From Congzhengia minquanensis (lineage in GTDB: Bacteria; Bacillota; Clostridia; UBA1381; UBA9506): DNA of 64,000 nucleotides. Under the pieces are notes generated by a model that saw only the letters and a program-made list of their open reading frames with translations, was not told where the DNA came from and did not search any database. Shown here piece by piece: positions 1 through 8,334 of the stretch; within the stretch, counting starts at the first letter, position 1, and each line of letters begins with the position of its first letter. A program made the translations under genes and the position numbers. The stretch spans positions 310,001-374,000 of the forward strand of contig NZ_JACRSU010000001.1 of the NCBI RefSeq assembly GCF_014384785.1, read 5' to 3'.

Positions 1-120
1 CTGAAAAAAATAACCGCCCTGGAGCGGGCGGCAATGGGCAAAACAGATTTAGCGGAGGACATGGGTCAAATTGACCGGCTGGCGGCTGAAAACGCTGCGC
101 GCGAAGACGGTCATAAATAA
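1..120 (+). CDS. C-terminal end of an unidentified protein
   Basis: An open frame enters from the left edge and stops at TAA 118-120, giving 39 residues. They look amphipathic and Ala/Glu-rich (ALERAAMGKTDLAEDMGQID), as at the end of a helical protein. I do not recognise a family. Its last 10 bases overlap the last bases of the convergent SLOG gene, and no terminator hairpin lies between them. The start and bulk of the gene lie outside the window, so even its reality is only moderately supported. Confidence 0.4.
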   Translation: MKKITALERAAMGKTDLAEDMGQIDRLAAENAAREDGHK

Positions 121-569
121 ACAACCTCCCTGCCCAGGCTTTCTGCATAGCAGGCAGTGTAATAGGAGCCGCCGCGGATTCTTTTTACATATGCAATCAC
201 AAAGTCAGAATTGTCTACCATAAAGCGGTTGCGCTTCTGCATGCAGCCCCTCTGGTAGCGTTCCGATACATACGTAACCTTGTCGGCACGGGCCAATATA
301 TATTCATAAACATTTCTGTCAAACTCCTCCCAACGTTCCGACTGGCCCCTGTGGGGCGCGTCGATAAAGAGCTTGAGTTGCGGATGTCTTTCCTTTAATT
401 TAATTACGCTCAAAGCCGACATCGTGTCAAAGCCTAAGGCGCCACCGTTTCTAAAAACGGTGACGCCTTTTGCCGTTGCTTCTGTAAGTTTTTCCATCAG
501 GATTGGATAAATCCGCTGTTGCTCCTCCATGCTCATTGCCCGGTGGCCTGTGAAACAGCAGGAACCCAT
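111..569 (-). CDS. SLOG-family protein (DUF1273/YpsA-like)
   Basis: This 152-residue protein begins with CCFTGHR and has GGALGFDTMSA near residue 43. Both are hallmarks of the DUF1273/YpsA branch of the SLOG Rossmann-like nucleotide-binding superfamily. The C-terminal half carries DNSDFVIAYV and GGSYYTACYAESLG, the usual second half of the nucleotide pocket. Members are thought to bind nucleotide-derived ligands; the actual ligand is unknown. It is the last gene of an efp operon and starts 3 bases after the CD1247-type gene, with its GGGAGAGG ribosome site inside that gene's end. Its stop overlaps a convergent gene by 10 bases. Confidence 0.85.
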   Translation of the reverse strand: MGSCCFTGHRAMSMEEQQRIYPILMEKLTEATAKGVTVFRNGGALGFDTMSALSVIKLKERHPQLKLFIDAPHRGQSERWEEFDRNVYEYILARADKVTYVSERYQRGCMQKRNRFMVDNSDFVIAYVKRIRGGSYYTACYAESLGREVVYL

Positions 570-572
570 GAA

Positions 573-1001
573 TTATTCCTCTCCCTCTTCAAACTCGATT
601 TCAATTTTTTCGTTGCAGTTGGGGCAGATTAATACCTCGTCGTTAATCATATCCTCGTCAAAATAAACTTTTTCCTTGCAGGACGGACACTCCACTTCAT
701 AAAATTCCATGTCCTCCTCTTCCTCGTCAAAGTCCTCATCTTCATCGCCGTCGCATCCGGTGCAACCGTCGCACTCGTCGTCGTAGAGGTCTTCGCACAC
801 GTCGTCTAAGCAGTCCTCCACCTCTTCAATGCGTTCTGTGTTATCTAAAACTTCTTCGTCCAGCTCTTCAACGGTTGCTGCAATTTCATCCAGCACGTCG
901 ATGATTTTCAAAAGCATTTTTCCCTCGTTTTTTGTGTCGTCCAGTTTCATGCCTTCGGCCAGGCCTTTTAAGTATGCTACTTTCTCGCTGAGATATGCCA
1001 T
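573..1001 (-). CDS. CD1247-type acidic protein with C-terminal zinc ribbon
   Basis: The protein has 142 residues. Residues 1-60 (MAYLSEKVAYLKGLAEGM, then KMLLKIIDVLDEIA) match the helical N-terminal domain known from Clostridioides difficile CD1247 homologues, common in Clostridia. A very acidic middle with a CDGCTGC cluster follows, then a zinc ribbon with CPSCKEKV and CPNCNEKI. Function is unknown; a zinc-binding adaptor for transcription or translation is a guess. It has an AAGGAG-type ribosome site and lies 54 bases downstream of efp in the same direction. The composition is extremely Asp/Glu-rich, so length variation between relatives is likely in the middle section. Confidence 0.8.
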   Translation of the reverse strand: MAYLSEKVAYLKGLAEGMKLDDTKNEGKMLLKIIDVLDEIAATVEELDEEVLDNTERIEEVEDCLDDVCEDLYDDECDGCTGCDGDEDEDFDEEEEDMEFYEVECPSCKEKVYFDEDMINDEVLICPNCNEKIEIEFEEGEE

Positions 1002-1055
1002 AATTCCTCGCTCCTTTCAAAATTTGGCTGATTTGCCAATAAAATATAGTATTCC

Positions 1056-1613
1056 TTAAACACGTTCCATATATTCCCCGGTTCTTGTGTCTACGCGGAT
1101 GGTGTCGCCCTGGTCAACAAATAGGGGAACATTAATCTGAGCTCCGGTTTCCAGCGTTGCAGGCTTTGTTGCGCCGGTAGATGTGTCGCCTTTAAAGCCC
1201 GGCTCCGTCTCGGTGATTTTCAGCTCCACAAAGGTGGGGGGCTCAACGCCGAACACGCTGCCTTTATAAGACAGAATTGTAACGTTCATATTCTCCGTTA
1301 CAAACTTAAGCGCGTCGCCAAGCTGATCTTTGCCCAAGGGCATCATATCAAATGTTTCGTTGTCCATAAAATAGAAAAGATCGCCGTCGTTATATGAATA
1401 AGCCATGCTTTTTCTGTCTATATGCGCTTTGGGCATTTTTTCAGTGGGACGGAACGTTTTTTCCACCACGGCCCCTGTGATTACGTTTTTCAACTTTGTG
1501 CGGACAAACGCTGCGCCCTTTCCCGGCTTTACGTGCTGAAATTCCACAACCTGGAACACGTTGCCCTCCATTTCAAACGTAACGCCGTTTCTGAATTCTC
1601 CTGCTGATATCAT
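1056..1613 (-). CDS. efp: Translation elongation factor P
   Basis: EF-P binds the ribosome between the P and E sites and rescues stalling at polyproline stretches. The 185 residues match the family length, with an N-terminal KOW-like domain and two OB folds. The loop PGKGAAF places a lysine at residue 32, the position modified in Bacillus-type EF-P. The C-terminal end [17 protein letters not shown] is diagnostic. The ATG is preceded by GGAGGTTAAC. It heads a three-gene minus-strand operon with the zinc-ribbon and SLOG genes. No EF-P modification enzyme is seen in the window. Confidence 0.97.
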   Translation of the reverse strand: MISAGEFRNGVTFEMEGNVFQVVEFQHVKPGKGAAFVRTKLKNVITGAVVEKTFRPTEKMPKAHIDRKSMAYSYNDGDLFYFMDNETFDMMPLGKDQLGDALKFVTENMNVTILSYKGSVFGVEPPTFVELKITETEPGFKGDTSTGATKPATLETGAQINVPLFVDQGDTIRVDTRTGEYMERV

Positions 1614-1756
1614 ATGTTAACCTCCATAAATATTAATATACACAATTTTCCTATACTATAGTTTAAATGAATTTGTCCGAAAATGCAAGTGTATTTTATA
1701 AAAAAAGTAAATTTTTTCACAATTTTACATGAAATTGCGAATTTTAAAATTCCTTA

Positions 1757-1785
1757 TTGACTTAGCGCTCCAATTTTTATATAAT
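1757..1785 (+). promoter_or_regulatory. SigmaA-type promoter of the phosphoribosyltransferase gene
   Basis: TTGACT (1757-1762), a 17-base spacer and TATAAT (1780-1785) lie about 68 bases before the chosen ATG at 1853. The segment between efp and this gene is AT-rich and divergent, so an efp promoter must face the other way, but I could not place it clearly. Confidence 0.75.
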
Positions 1786-1852
1786 AAAAACGTTGTCCGG
1801 CGCATTTCGACACGGCGGGCAAAAGCAAATTTTGAAAGGTTTTGATTTACCA

Positions 1853-2413
1853 ATGAAAACTGCTTATGAAATGGAAATTGCGGGCTTAAAACGGTCCCTG
1901 CCACTCTGCCGCGTGACGGACGATTTATATATCGCCGCTTTCATCATGTTCGGCGATGTGGAAATTACTACAGCCTGCGCAAAAGAGCTTCTCTCCCGCG
2001 CGCCGGAGTTTGACGTGATGTTAACCGCCGAGGCAAAGGGAATTCCCTTAATCTGCGAAATGGCGCGCCAGGCCGGCACGAACAAATATATCGTTGCCCG
2101 CAAGGGGCCCAAGCTTTACATGAAAGACATTGTCACCGTGAAGGTGAACTCCATTACCACCGACCACCAGCAGGAACTGAGCATCGACGCAAGCGACGCG
2201 GCGTTTATGAAAAACAAGCGCGTTTTAATTGTAGACGACGTTATCAGCACAGGCGAATCTTTAGCGGCTTTAGAAAAGCTGGTGAACCACGTGGACGGCA
2301 TTATTTCCGGCCGCATGGCGGTTTTAGCCGAAGGCGAGGCGGCAGACCGCAGCGACATCATCTATTTGGAAAAACTGCCGTTGTTTCACCCAGACGGCTC
2401 AATAATGGAATAG
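1853..2413 (+). CDS. Adenine phosphoribosyltransferase-like enzyme
   Basis: This type I phosphoribosyltransferase probably converts a purine base plus PRPP to the nucleotide (purine salvage, cytosol). The 13-residue PRPP-binding motif is clear in VLIVDDVISTGESLAAL. The segment LTAEAKGIPLICEMAR corresponds to the base-recognition region of the adenine-type family. I start at ATG 1853 (MKTAYEMEIAGL), preceded by GAAAGG; an in-frame TTG at 1793 would add 20 unlikely residues and overlap the start region of the transcript. It is a single-gene unit with its own promoter and terminator. It is divergent from classical Apt, so adenine specificity is inferred from family labels, not shown. Confidence 0.85.
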   Translation: MKTAYEMEIAGLKRSLPLCRVTDDLYIAAFIMFGDVEITTACAKELLSRAPEFDVMLTAEAKGIPLICEMARQAGTNKYIVARKGPKLYMKDIVTVKVNSITTDHQQELSIDASDAAFMKNKRVLIVDDVISTGESLAALEKLVNHVDGIISGRMAVLAEGEAADRSDIIYLEKLPLFHPDGSIME

Positions 2414-2436
2414 CAAATCATTTTGTCTGCAAACGG

Positions 2437-2470
2437 GAGGGCATGAAAAAATGCCCTCTCTTTTTTTTAT
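2437..2470 (+). terminator. Rho-independent terminator after the PRTase gene
   Basis: GAGGGCAT (2437-2444) pairs with ATGCCCTC (2451-2458) around a six-base loop and is followed by a run of eight T. There is no T-run on the minus side, so it serves the plus-strand gene only. Confidence 0.9.
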
Positions 2471-2510
2471 TCTATGCGAACATGCTTAGATGCGGTATTC
2501 ATGCATAAAA

Positions 2511-3506
2511 TTACATGGAAAAGCCTGTTTCTGCCATTTTGGTCAGCAGCGTCACCGCGCCGTTAATGTCGCCCATGTCCACCATTTCACAGGGGGTGTG
2601 GATAAACCGTGCGGGAATGGAAACTGCGCCCGTGACCACGCCGCCGTTCGATATGTGAATTGCACCGGCGTTGGTGCCACCGCTCTCTAAAACCTCCATT
2701 TGAAACGGAATGTTGTTTTCTTCACAAGTTTGCACCATAAAGTTTTTCATATAGGGGTGACAGAGAATGGAATTGTCCTTCACTTTCACCGCTGGGCCGC
2801 CGCCAAGCTGAACTGCCATTTTGTTTTTTCCCGGCAAATCACCTGTCATGGTCACGTCTACCGCAACGGCAAAGTCAGGCAAAACGCCGCCTGCCGCGGC
2901 TCTTGCGCCCCTTAGGCCCAGTTCCTCGGTCACAGAGAACACAAAATATAAATCATTTTTACATCCGCCGCTTTCCTTAATTTTTTTCATGGTTTCAATC
3001 AGCACATAACAACCCACCCGGTCATCTAAGGCCTTAGAAACCACCCGGGTGCCGATTACTTCAAACGGGCCTTCAAAGCAGGCCGCGTCGCCCACTTTTA
3101 TTCTGCTCTCAGCATCAGCTTTGTTTTTAGCGCCAATGTCGATGAAAAAATCTGCAAACTTCAGCTCTTTCACGTTTTCCTTTTGTTCTTTTGAAACCAC
3201 GCCCAAAACGCCGTTTAAAAAGCGAACCCGCTGAGAAAGGGCGGTGTTCGTCATTAAGCCGCCGAGGCTTGCAAACCGCACCAGACCGCTGTCTTCAACA
3301 AACGTGGCAATTACACCCACCTCGTCCATGTGGGCATCAATCATCACCTTTGGCCCGTCCCCTTTTATGCGGGCAATCAGACTTCCCAAATTGTCGGTAT
3401 ATACTTCATCCGCCAGAGGGGCAACCTCCCGCTTAATCACTTCGCGCACACTGTTCTCATTGCCGGAAGGCCCTGCGGCCTGGGCCAGCATTTTTAAAAG
3501 TTTCAT
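2511..3506 (-). CDS. M42 family metallopeptidase, copy A (glutamyl/leucyl aminopeptidase type)
   Basis: M42 enzymes are di-metal aminopeptidases that assemble into 12-subunit TET shells and trim peptides in the cytosol. All metal and catalytic motifs are present in the 331 residues: AHMDEVG (His59), ALDDRVG, TEELGLRGA with the catalytic Glu pair, VDVT, and RFIHTPCE near the end. Its ATG overlaps the TGA of copy B by four bases (ATGA), so the two are translationally coupled. It is the last gene of the murD-M42-M42-M42 operon. Substrate preference cannot be read from sequence. Confidence 0.93.
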   Translation of the reverse strand: MKLLKMLAQAAGPSGNENSVREVIKREVAPLADEVYTDNLGSLIARIKGDGPKVMIDAHMDEVGVIATFVEDSGLVRFASLGGLMTNTALSQRVRFLNGVLGVVSKEQKENVKELKFADFFIDIGAKNKADAESRIKVGDAACFEGPFEVIGTRVVSKALDDRVGCYVLIETMKKIKESGGCKNDLYFVFSVTEELGLRGARAAAGGVLPDFAVAVDVTMTGDLPGKNKMAVQLGGGPAVKVKDNSILCHPYMKNFMVQTCEENNIPFQMEVLESGGTNAGAIHISNGGVVTGAVSIPARFIHTPCEMVDMGDINGAVTLLTKMAETGFSM

Positions 3507-4519
3507 TTACAAAAGCCCTCCTTTAAAAAAGTATGAATTAAGGTCTTAAGCGCCTCATAGTCTGATTTGTTCACTACCGACGAGGGCGAGTGAATATACC
3601 GGGCAGGAACGGAAATTGCCGCGGTTTTCACACCGCCTGCGGCTGTGTGAATTGCCCCGGCGTCGTTCCCGCCGGAGGCCGTTTGCTTAAACTGCACGGG
3701 AATTTCATGTTGTTTCGCCGTGGCATACAGCGCGTTTGTCAGCTCTTTGTCGTAGTAGGTGCCGCGGTCTAAAATGGAAAGGGCCGCGCCGCCGCCGGAA
3801 ATGGTGGAATAGTCTTTTTCGTCTGTTCCATAAACGTCCGAACAAGTCGTGCCCTCCAAAACAATGGCAGCATCAGGACGAATGCGTTCCGCCGCAACCC
3901 TTGCGCCCCGAAGACCTACCTCCTCCTGCACGGTGAACACCAGATAAAGATCGAACGCGAACCGCTCCTCTGCCAATGACATGAGGCAGGCACATCCAAG
4001 CCGGTCGTCAAGCGCCTTGGCTTTGATAAAGCCGCTGCCAAACTCCACAAACTCCGAGTCGAACACACAGTAATCGCCCACCGACACGTGCTTTTCCGCT
4101 TCTGCTTTGTCCTTTGCACCAATGTCAATGTAGAGGTCGGTCACCTTCGGCACCTGCTCACGCTCCTCTTTTTCCTGCAGGTGAATTGCCTTAGCGCCAA
4201 TGACGCCGGAAATCAGTCTGCGTCCAATGCGCACCTTTTTCGACACCAGCACCCTGGTATCGATGCCGCCAACGCACTTAAACTTGATAAACCCGTCGTC
4301 GGTAATGCGGGAACAAATCAGCCCCACTTCGTCCATGTGGGCGCAGACCATCAATCTTTTCGGATTTTCATCTGTTCCCTTTTTCAAACAAATGAGGTTT
4401 CCAATGCTGTCGGTAACCAGTTCGTCGCACAAGTTTTGCATCTTGTCGGCGATAAATGCCCGAACCTGTCCCTCGTCGCCGGACACGCCGGGAAGGCCAG
4501 TCAGTTCTTTTAAATACAT
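3503..4519 (-). CDS. M42 family metallopeptidase, copy B
   Basis: This is the second of three tandem M42 peptidases, 338 residues. I start at ATG 4519 (MYLKELTGLPG), because GGGGAGG lies just upstream and family homology begins there; the open frame runs further upstream but overlaps copy C in a non-homologous frame. Motifs are AHMDEVG (His61), ALDDRLG, QEEVGLRGA, VLEGTT and RYIHSP. The metal-ligand position after VL is Glu here where copies A and C have Asp, an alternation known in the family. The usual Glu after HSP is replaced (HSPSSVV). The start overlaps the end of copy C by 10 bases. Confidence 0.92.
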   Translation of the reverse strand: MYLKELTGLPGVSGDEGQVRAFIADKMQNLCDELVTDSIGNLICLKKGTDENPKRLMVCAHMDEVGLICSRITDDGFIKFKCVGGIDTRVLVSKKVRIGRRLISGVIGAKAIHLQEKEEREQVPKVTDLYIDIGAKDKAEAEKHVSVGDYCVFDSEFVEFGSGFIKAKALDDRLGCACLMSLAEERFAFDLYLVFTVQEEVGLRGARVAAERIRPDAAIVLEGTTCSDVYGTDEKDYSTISGGGAALSILDRGTYYDKELTNALYATAKQHEIPVQFKQTASGGNDAGAIHTAAGGVKTAAISVPARYIHSPSSVVNKSDYEALKTLIHTFLKEGFCK

Positions 4520-5553
4520 GATGAAAAATCCTCCCCGTTTAAATGAATCAGCGTTTCCGCCAAAAGGTCGCCTGTGGCAGTAACATCGTCGAAGCTCAGC
4601 GTTTCCACTGTGGTGTGCATATACCGCAGCGGAATGGAAAGTAAAAGCGTGGCAATGCCCGTTCGCGCCACCTGAACAGCCCAGGCGTCGGTGCCTGTGT
4701 TGCCGCCGTCGACGTCTAAGCTGAATTGAATACCCTTTTCCTCCGCCGCACGTTTTGCAATTTCCGCCATTTTTGGGTGAATGTTCGGTCCCAGGCTTAA
4801 AACTGTTCCGCTGCCCGGAGCAAACACGCTCTCTGCCCCGCTGTTCGGCGTGTTGCCGTGGCACACGTCTACAACCAGCGCAGCGCTGGGGAAAATGCTG
4901 TGCGCACCCATTTTAGCCCCCCGAAGGCCCACTTCCTCCTGCACTGCACACAGCACAGCCAGGTGGAACGGAAGCTTATGACCCTTTAGCCGTTCTAGGC
5001 AAATGAGCAGGGACACGACGCCCGCCCGGTCGTCTAAATATTTGCCGGAAAAGCCTTTGCCACAGGGCAGGGACACGGCTTCGGTTTTAAAATATACCAT
5101 GTCGCCCACCGAAACGATTTGTTTCACTTCCTCCGCACTCATTCCCACGTCAATTGCCATGTCCGAAATTTTGGGTGCTTTTTTTGCGTCCTCCTGCGAC
5201 TGCAAGTGGGGCGGTTTTGCACCGATAACACCGAACAGTTCTTTTTTCCCGCAGACAACCACCTCGCTGGCAGGAAGAATCCGCGGATCAATGCCGCCGA
5301 TGGGCACAAAGGTTAAAAAGCCCCGATCTGTAATATTTTTCACCATCAGGCCAATGCCGTCCATGTGGCTTTCAATCATCACCGTAGGCGCGTCGGTTTC
5401 GCCGCAGTGCACCCAGCCGATTACATTACCGCATTGGTCCCGGGTTACCTCGTCGCAATAGGGCCTTAAAAGTTCCTCCACCTTTGGCGCCAAAACAAAC
5501 TCAAAGCCGGAAATGCCGCCTGCATCCGATAATTGTTTTAAAATTTCTATCAT
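4510..5553 (-). CDS. M42 family metallopeptidase, copy C
   Basis: This is the first of three tandem M42 peptidases, 347 residues. Visible motifs are ESHMDGIG (His63), YLDDRAG, QEEVGLRGA, VVDVCHG and RYMHTTVE. The HMDGIG form differs from the HMDEVG of the other two copies, so its active site is slightly remodelled. It also carries a longer insert after the first metal site (IDPRILPASEVVVCGKKE). Its ATG overlaps the murD stop as ATGA (5550-5553). The copies share domain motifs but are clearly diverged from each other, which argues for old paralogues with separate roles. Confidence 0.92.
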   Translation of the reverse strand: MIEILKQLSDAGGISGFEFVLAPKVEELLRPYCDEVTRDQCGNVIGWVHCGETDAPTVMIESHMDGIGLMVKNITDRGFLTFVPIGGIDPRILPASEVVVCGKKELFGVIGAKPPHLQSQEDAKKAPKISDMAIDVGMSAEEVKQIVSVGDMVYFKTEAVSLPCGKGFSGKYLDDRAGVVSLLICLERLKGHKLPFHLAVLCAVQEEVGLRGAKMGAHSIFPSAALVVDVCHGNTPNSGAESVFAPGSGTVLSLGPNIHPKMAEIAKRAAEEKGIQFSLDVDGGNTGTDAWAVQVARTGIATLLLSIPLRYMHTTVETLSFDDVTATGDLLAETLIHLNGEDFSSCI

Positions 5554-6920
5554 AGCCTGTTCACCAACTCCTTAAAAAGGTTGCCCCGTTCTTCAAAATT
5601 ACGGAACATGTCAAAACTGGTGCTGGCGTTAGAAAGCAGCACCACGTCGCCCGGGGCGGCCGCGTCTTTTGCCCGGCGCACCGCCGCTTCATAATCGGTT
5701 TCAAAAAACACCGGGATTTTTTTGTTTTGCCTGTCCATTTCGGCTTTCACCGCGCTGTAAATTACCTGGGACGTTGCGCCAATTAAAATTAATGTTTTCA
5801 CATGGTCTAAAATAGGTTTTCCAATTTCATCATAGGGTATTCCCTTGTCTTTGCCGCCTGCAATGAGCACCACCGGCTGGGAAAACACATTTAGGGTGTT
5901 TTTCGTGCGGTTGGGTGACGAGTCGATGGAGCTGTTGTAATATTTCACGCCGCCAAGCTCCCGCACCAACTCAATTCTGTGTTCCACGCCGCCAAAGGTT
6001 TTGGCCACAATGGGGATAACCTCCTCCGGCACCAGTGTATAAACCGCGCCGATGGCCGCCATGTAATTTTCCACGTTGTGCTGTCCGGGGATTTGAATGT
6101 CCCTTGCCGCAAGCACTTTTTTCCCGGAAACAAAAATATCTGTGCCGTCAAAATAAATGTCCGCCGAAACGTGCTTTTTAGAAAACGTCATCACACGCCC
6201 CTTCGCTTCTTTCACAAGCCCAGCCGTCACCTCGTTGTCCAAATTCAACACTGCGGTGCCGTCCTGGTTTTGAAAGGACAAAATGTTCTTTTTAGCTTCA
6301 ATATATTCTGCATAGTCTTTATGATAGTCCAAATGATTGGGGGTGATGTTGGTCACCACCGCAACCTGGGGACTGGTTTTCATGGTGTGGAGCTGAAAGC
6401 TGGAAAGTTCTAACACCACATAATCGCTCTCTTTCATCTCTTCCACCCGTGAGAGCAGCGGCGTGCCGATGTTGCCGCCCAAATAGGTTTTCAGTCCCGC
6501 CTCCGACAGCATTTTATAAATTAATGTAGTAGTTGTGGTCTTTCCGTCGCTGCCCGTCACTGCAATGATGCTTGCGGGGCAAAGCTCGAAAAACACTTCC
6601 ATTTCCGACGTGATGTGCGCCCCGTTTTGCCGTGCGCGTGTCAGCGCCGGGTGGTCGAACCGAAGTCCCGGGGTTTTAAACACGATTTCGCCGTCAATCC
6701 CGTTTAAATAATCTTCGCCCAAAACCAGCCGAATGCCTTTTTGTATTAGCTCCTGTGCCGCATCCCCCAGCTCCTGCTCTGTCTTTTTATCGTGGGCGGT
6801 TACAACAGCCCCGTTTTCAGCTAAAAAATGAATTAAGGGACGGTTACTTACCCCGATTCCAATTACCGACACCTTTTTATCCTTTATATTGTTTTTAAAT
6901 GCATTTATTTTGTCTGTCAT
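5550..6920 (-). CDS. murD: UDP-N-acetylmuramoyl-L-alanine--D-glutamate ligase
   Basis: MurD adds D-glutamate to UDP-MurNAc-L-Ala, a cytosolic step of peptidoglycan precursor synthesis. The 456 residues show the N-terminal UMP-binding Rossmann domain (SVIGIGVSNRPL), the Mur-ligase ATP loop GSDGKTTTTTL near residue 120, and ITPNHLDYH in the central domain. The C-terminal domain has IAGGKDKGIPYDEI. The start is well placed behind AGAGGG. It leads an operon with three M42 peptidases rather than the usual dcw neighbours. Confidence 0.95.
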   Translation of the reverse strand: MTDKINAFKNNIKDKKVSVIGIGVSNRPLIHFLAENGAVVTAHDKKTEQELGDAAQELIQKGIRLVLGEDYLNGIDGEIVFKTPGLRFDHPALTRARQNGAHITSEMEVFFELCPASIIAVTGSDGKTTTTTLIYKMLSEAGLKTYLGGNIGTPLLSRVEEMKESDYVVLELSSFQLHTMKTSPQVAVVTNITPNHLDYHKDYAEYIEAKKNILSFQNQDGTAVLNLDNEVTAGLVKEAKGRVMTFSKKHVSADIYFDGTDIFVSGKKVLAARDIQIPGQHNVENYMAAIGAVYTLVPEEVIPIVAKTFGGVEHRIELVRELGGVKYYNSSIDSSPNRTKNTLNVFSQPVVLIAGGKDKGIPYDEIGKPILDHVKTLILIGATSQVIYSAVKAEMDRQNKKIPVFFETDYEAAVRRAKDAAAPGDVVLLSNASTSFDMFRNFEERGNLFKELVNRL

Positions 6921-6954
6921 TTATTAGCCCTCTTTCCAAAACAATTCTTTATTT

Positions 6955-6983
6955 AGTATATCACGAAAGGGAAATTTTGTAAA
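6955..6983 (-). promoter_or_regulatory. Promoter of the murD operon
   Basis: On the minus strand TTTACA (6978-6983), 17 bases and TATACT (6955-6960) precede murD by about 35 bases. It is back to back with the mscS promoter. Confidence 0.7.
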
Positions 6984-6995
6984 GAAATTTATCGG

Positions 6996-7024
6996 TTGAA
7001 AACCCCGGCGGATTTTGATATAAT
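6996..7024 (+). promoter_or_regulatory. Promoter of mscS
   Basis: TTGAAA (6996-7001), a 17-base spacer and TATAAT (7019-7024), with an upstream TG making an extended -10, precede the mscS ribosome site. Confidence 0.8.
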
Positions 7025-7059
7025 GGGTGCTATGTAAACGAAAAAAGGAGAATCATGAA

Positions 7060-7878
7060 ATGGATAAACAAATGCTATCTGATTTGCTGGCCCGGTTTGT
7101 TTCCTTCTGCGCAAGCACCGGCCTAAAACTTTTAGGCGCCGGGTTGGTGCTGGTTATTGGATTTAAGCTGGTGCGCATGTTCATCAAGTTTTTAAAAAAG
7201 AGCCGCGGCATGTCTAAAATGGACGGCGGCGTGAAGACCTTTACCATAAACTTTATACATGTTTCGCTAAAAATACTGCTCATTGTCACCGCCGCGTCTA
7301 TCGTAGGGTTCCCTACCGCCTCGGTTGTCACGGTAGTGGGCTCTGCCGGCGTGGCCATTGGCCTGGCACTGCAGGGAAGCTTGTCAAACATTGCCGGCGG
7401 TCTTATTCTGCTCATTTTCAAGCCGTTTAATGTGGGCGATTTTATTTCTGTGGAAGGCGAAAGCGGCACAGTTACGGAAATTGGCATGTTCTACACCAAA
7501 ATTACCACGGCGGACAACCGCAGGGTCATTTTTCCCAACGGCACAGTGTCCAACGAAAAAATGGTAAATGTTTCGGCCAACAAAACCCGGCGGGCTGATT
7601 TTCTCTTTTCCGTCAGCTACAACTCTGATTTAGACAAGGTAAAAGAAATTTTAAACGCCGTGGTAAACGACTGCGAATTTATTTTAGACGACCCCGCGCC
7701 TATGATTTATCTTTCCGACCAGGCAGACAGCGCTCTGGTGTTTTCCGTAAACGTGTGGTGCGAATGTGACAAGTTTCTAAACGTAAAATCTGATTTGACA
7801 GAACGGGTGAAAAAAGCCTTCGATGCTAACGGAATTCAAATCCCCTACCCCCAGCTGGACGTGCATCTCGAAAAATAA
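7060..7878 (+). CDS. mscS: Small-conductance mechanosensitive channel (MscS family)
   Basis: The channel opens on membrane tension and releases solutes on hypo-osmotic shock. The 272 residues hold three transmembrane segments. The pore helix has the Gly/Ala pattern GVAIGLALQGSLSNIAGG around residue 100, followed by FKPFNVGDFI at the start of the cytoplasmic beta domain and FPNGTVSNEKMVN. The length matches E. coli-type MscS. I take ATG 7060 because AAAGGAG ends 9 bases upstream; a GTG at 7027 would precede that site. It stands alone, ending in a perfect palindrome shared with the convergent gene. Confidence 0.95.
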   Translation: MDKQMLSDLLARFVSFCASTGLKLLGAGLVLVIGFKLVRMFIKFLKKSRGMSKMDGGVKTFTINFIHVSLKILLIVTAASIVGFPTASVVTVVGSAGVAIGLALQGSLSNIAGGLILLIFKPFNVGDFISVEGESGTVTEIGMFYTKITTADNRRVIFPNGTVSNEKMVNVSANKTRRADFLFSVSYNSDLDKVKEILNAVVNDCEFILDDPAPMIYLSDQADSALVFSVNVWCECDKFLNVKSDLTERVKKAFDANGIQIPYPQLDVHLEK

Positions 7879-7919
7879 TCAACAGGCGCACTGAATTCAG
7901 TGCGCCTGTTGATTATTTT
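7872..7919. terminator. 48-bp perfect palindrome acting as bidirectional terminator
   Basis: Every base from 7872 to 7919 is self-complementary around a central GAATTC, with no loop bases beyond the turn. The flanks give ATTATTTT on the plus strand and the same on the minus strand, so each convergent gene gets a stem plus U-rich tail. The stop codon of mscS lies within it, and the stop codon of the 7918 gene overlaps its right end. Confidence 0.9.
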
Positions 7920-8334
7920 ACATCTCTTTTTCATACTTTATCATCAAAATAACCTCTAACACGTTTTTTAATAAAAACACACCGACAATTACCAAGGTGA
8001 CCCATAGCTGCGCATCCATGACGATGGAAACCGCGGCCAATGCAATGATGCACCACTGGATTATGTCGGCGCTCATTGCTTTTGCGCGGTTGCGGATTGC
8101 GATGGTGCGTTCGTCACGGGATTCAATATCCGCCCGCCTGCTCTCCTCCGGGTGGCGGCTGTTATATCGAATTAGAAACAGGTTTGACGCCGTCATGCCA
8201 AACAGCCCGGCCCCAATACCAATCAGCACGCCGCTGAGCTGTTTGGGCACTTGCCCCTTTAAAACAAAAGCGGAAACGAGCGCAATTAAAATTCCGCACA
8301 CACACAAAAGAATGTTCAAAGCTTTATTTTTCAT
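7918..8334 (-). CDS. Four-helix membrane protein of DUF2178 type
   Basis: The 138 residues contain four hydrophobic segments in two hairpins, separated by a charged loop with SRDERTIAIRNRAKAMS. That DER...I...KA loop is the signature of the small DUF2178-like membrane proteins of Bacillota. Function is not known. Its start overlaps the stop of the XRE gene upstream as ATGA (8331-8334). The conserved pairing with a 67-residue XRE regulator suggests that regulator controls its expression. Confidence 0.8.
   Translation of the reverse strand: MKNKALNILLCVCGILIALVSAFVLKGQVPKQLSGVLIGIGAGLFGMTASNLFLIRYNSRHPEESRRADIESRDERTIAIRNRAKAMSADIIQWCIIALAAVSIVMDAQLWVTLVIVGVFLLKNVLEVILMIKYEKEM

Noticed and set aside
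4520..4864. Upstream extension of the middle M42 gene by 115 codons
   Set aside because: The extra residues overlap the end of the previous M42 gene in another frame, are Arg/His/Gly-rich and unlike any M42 N-terminus; the ATG at 4519 has GGGGAGG and the family's usual first residues.
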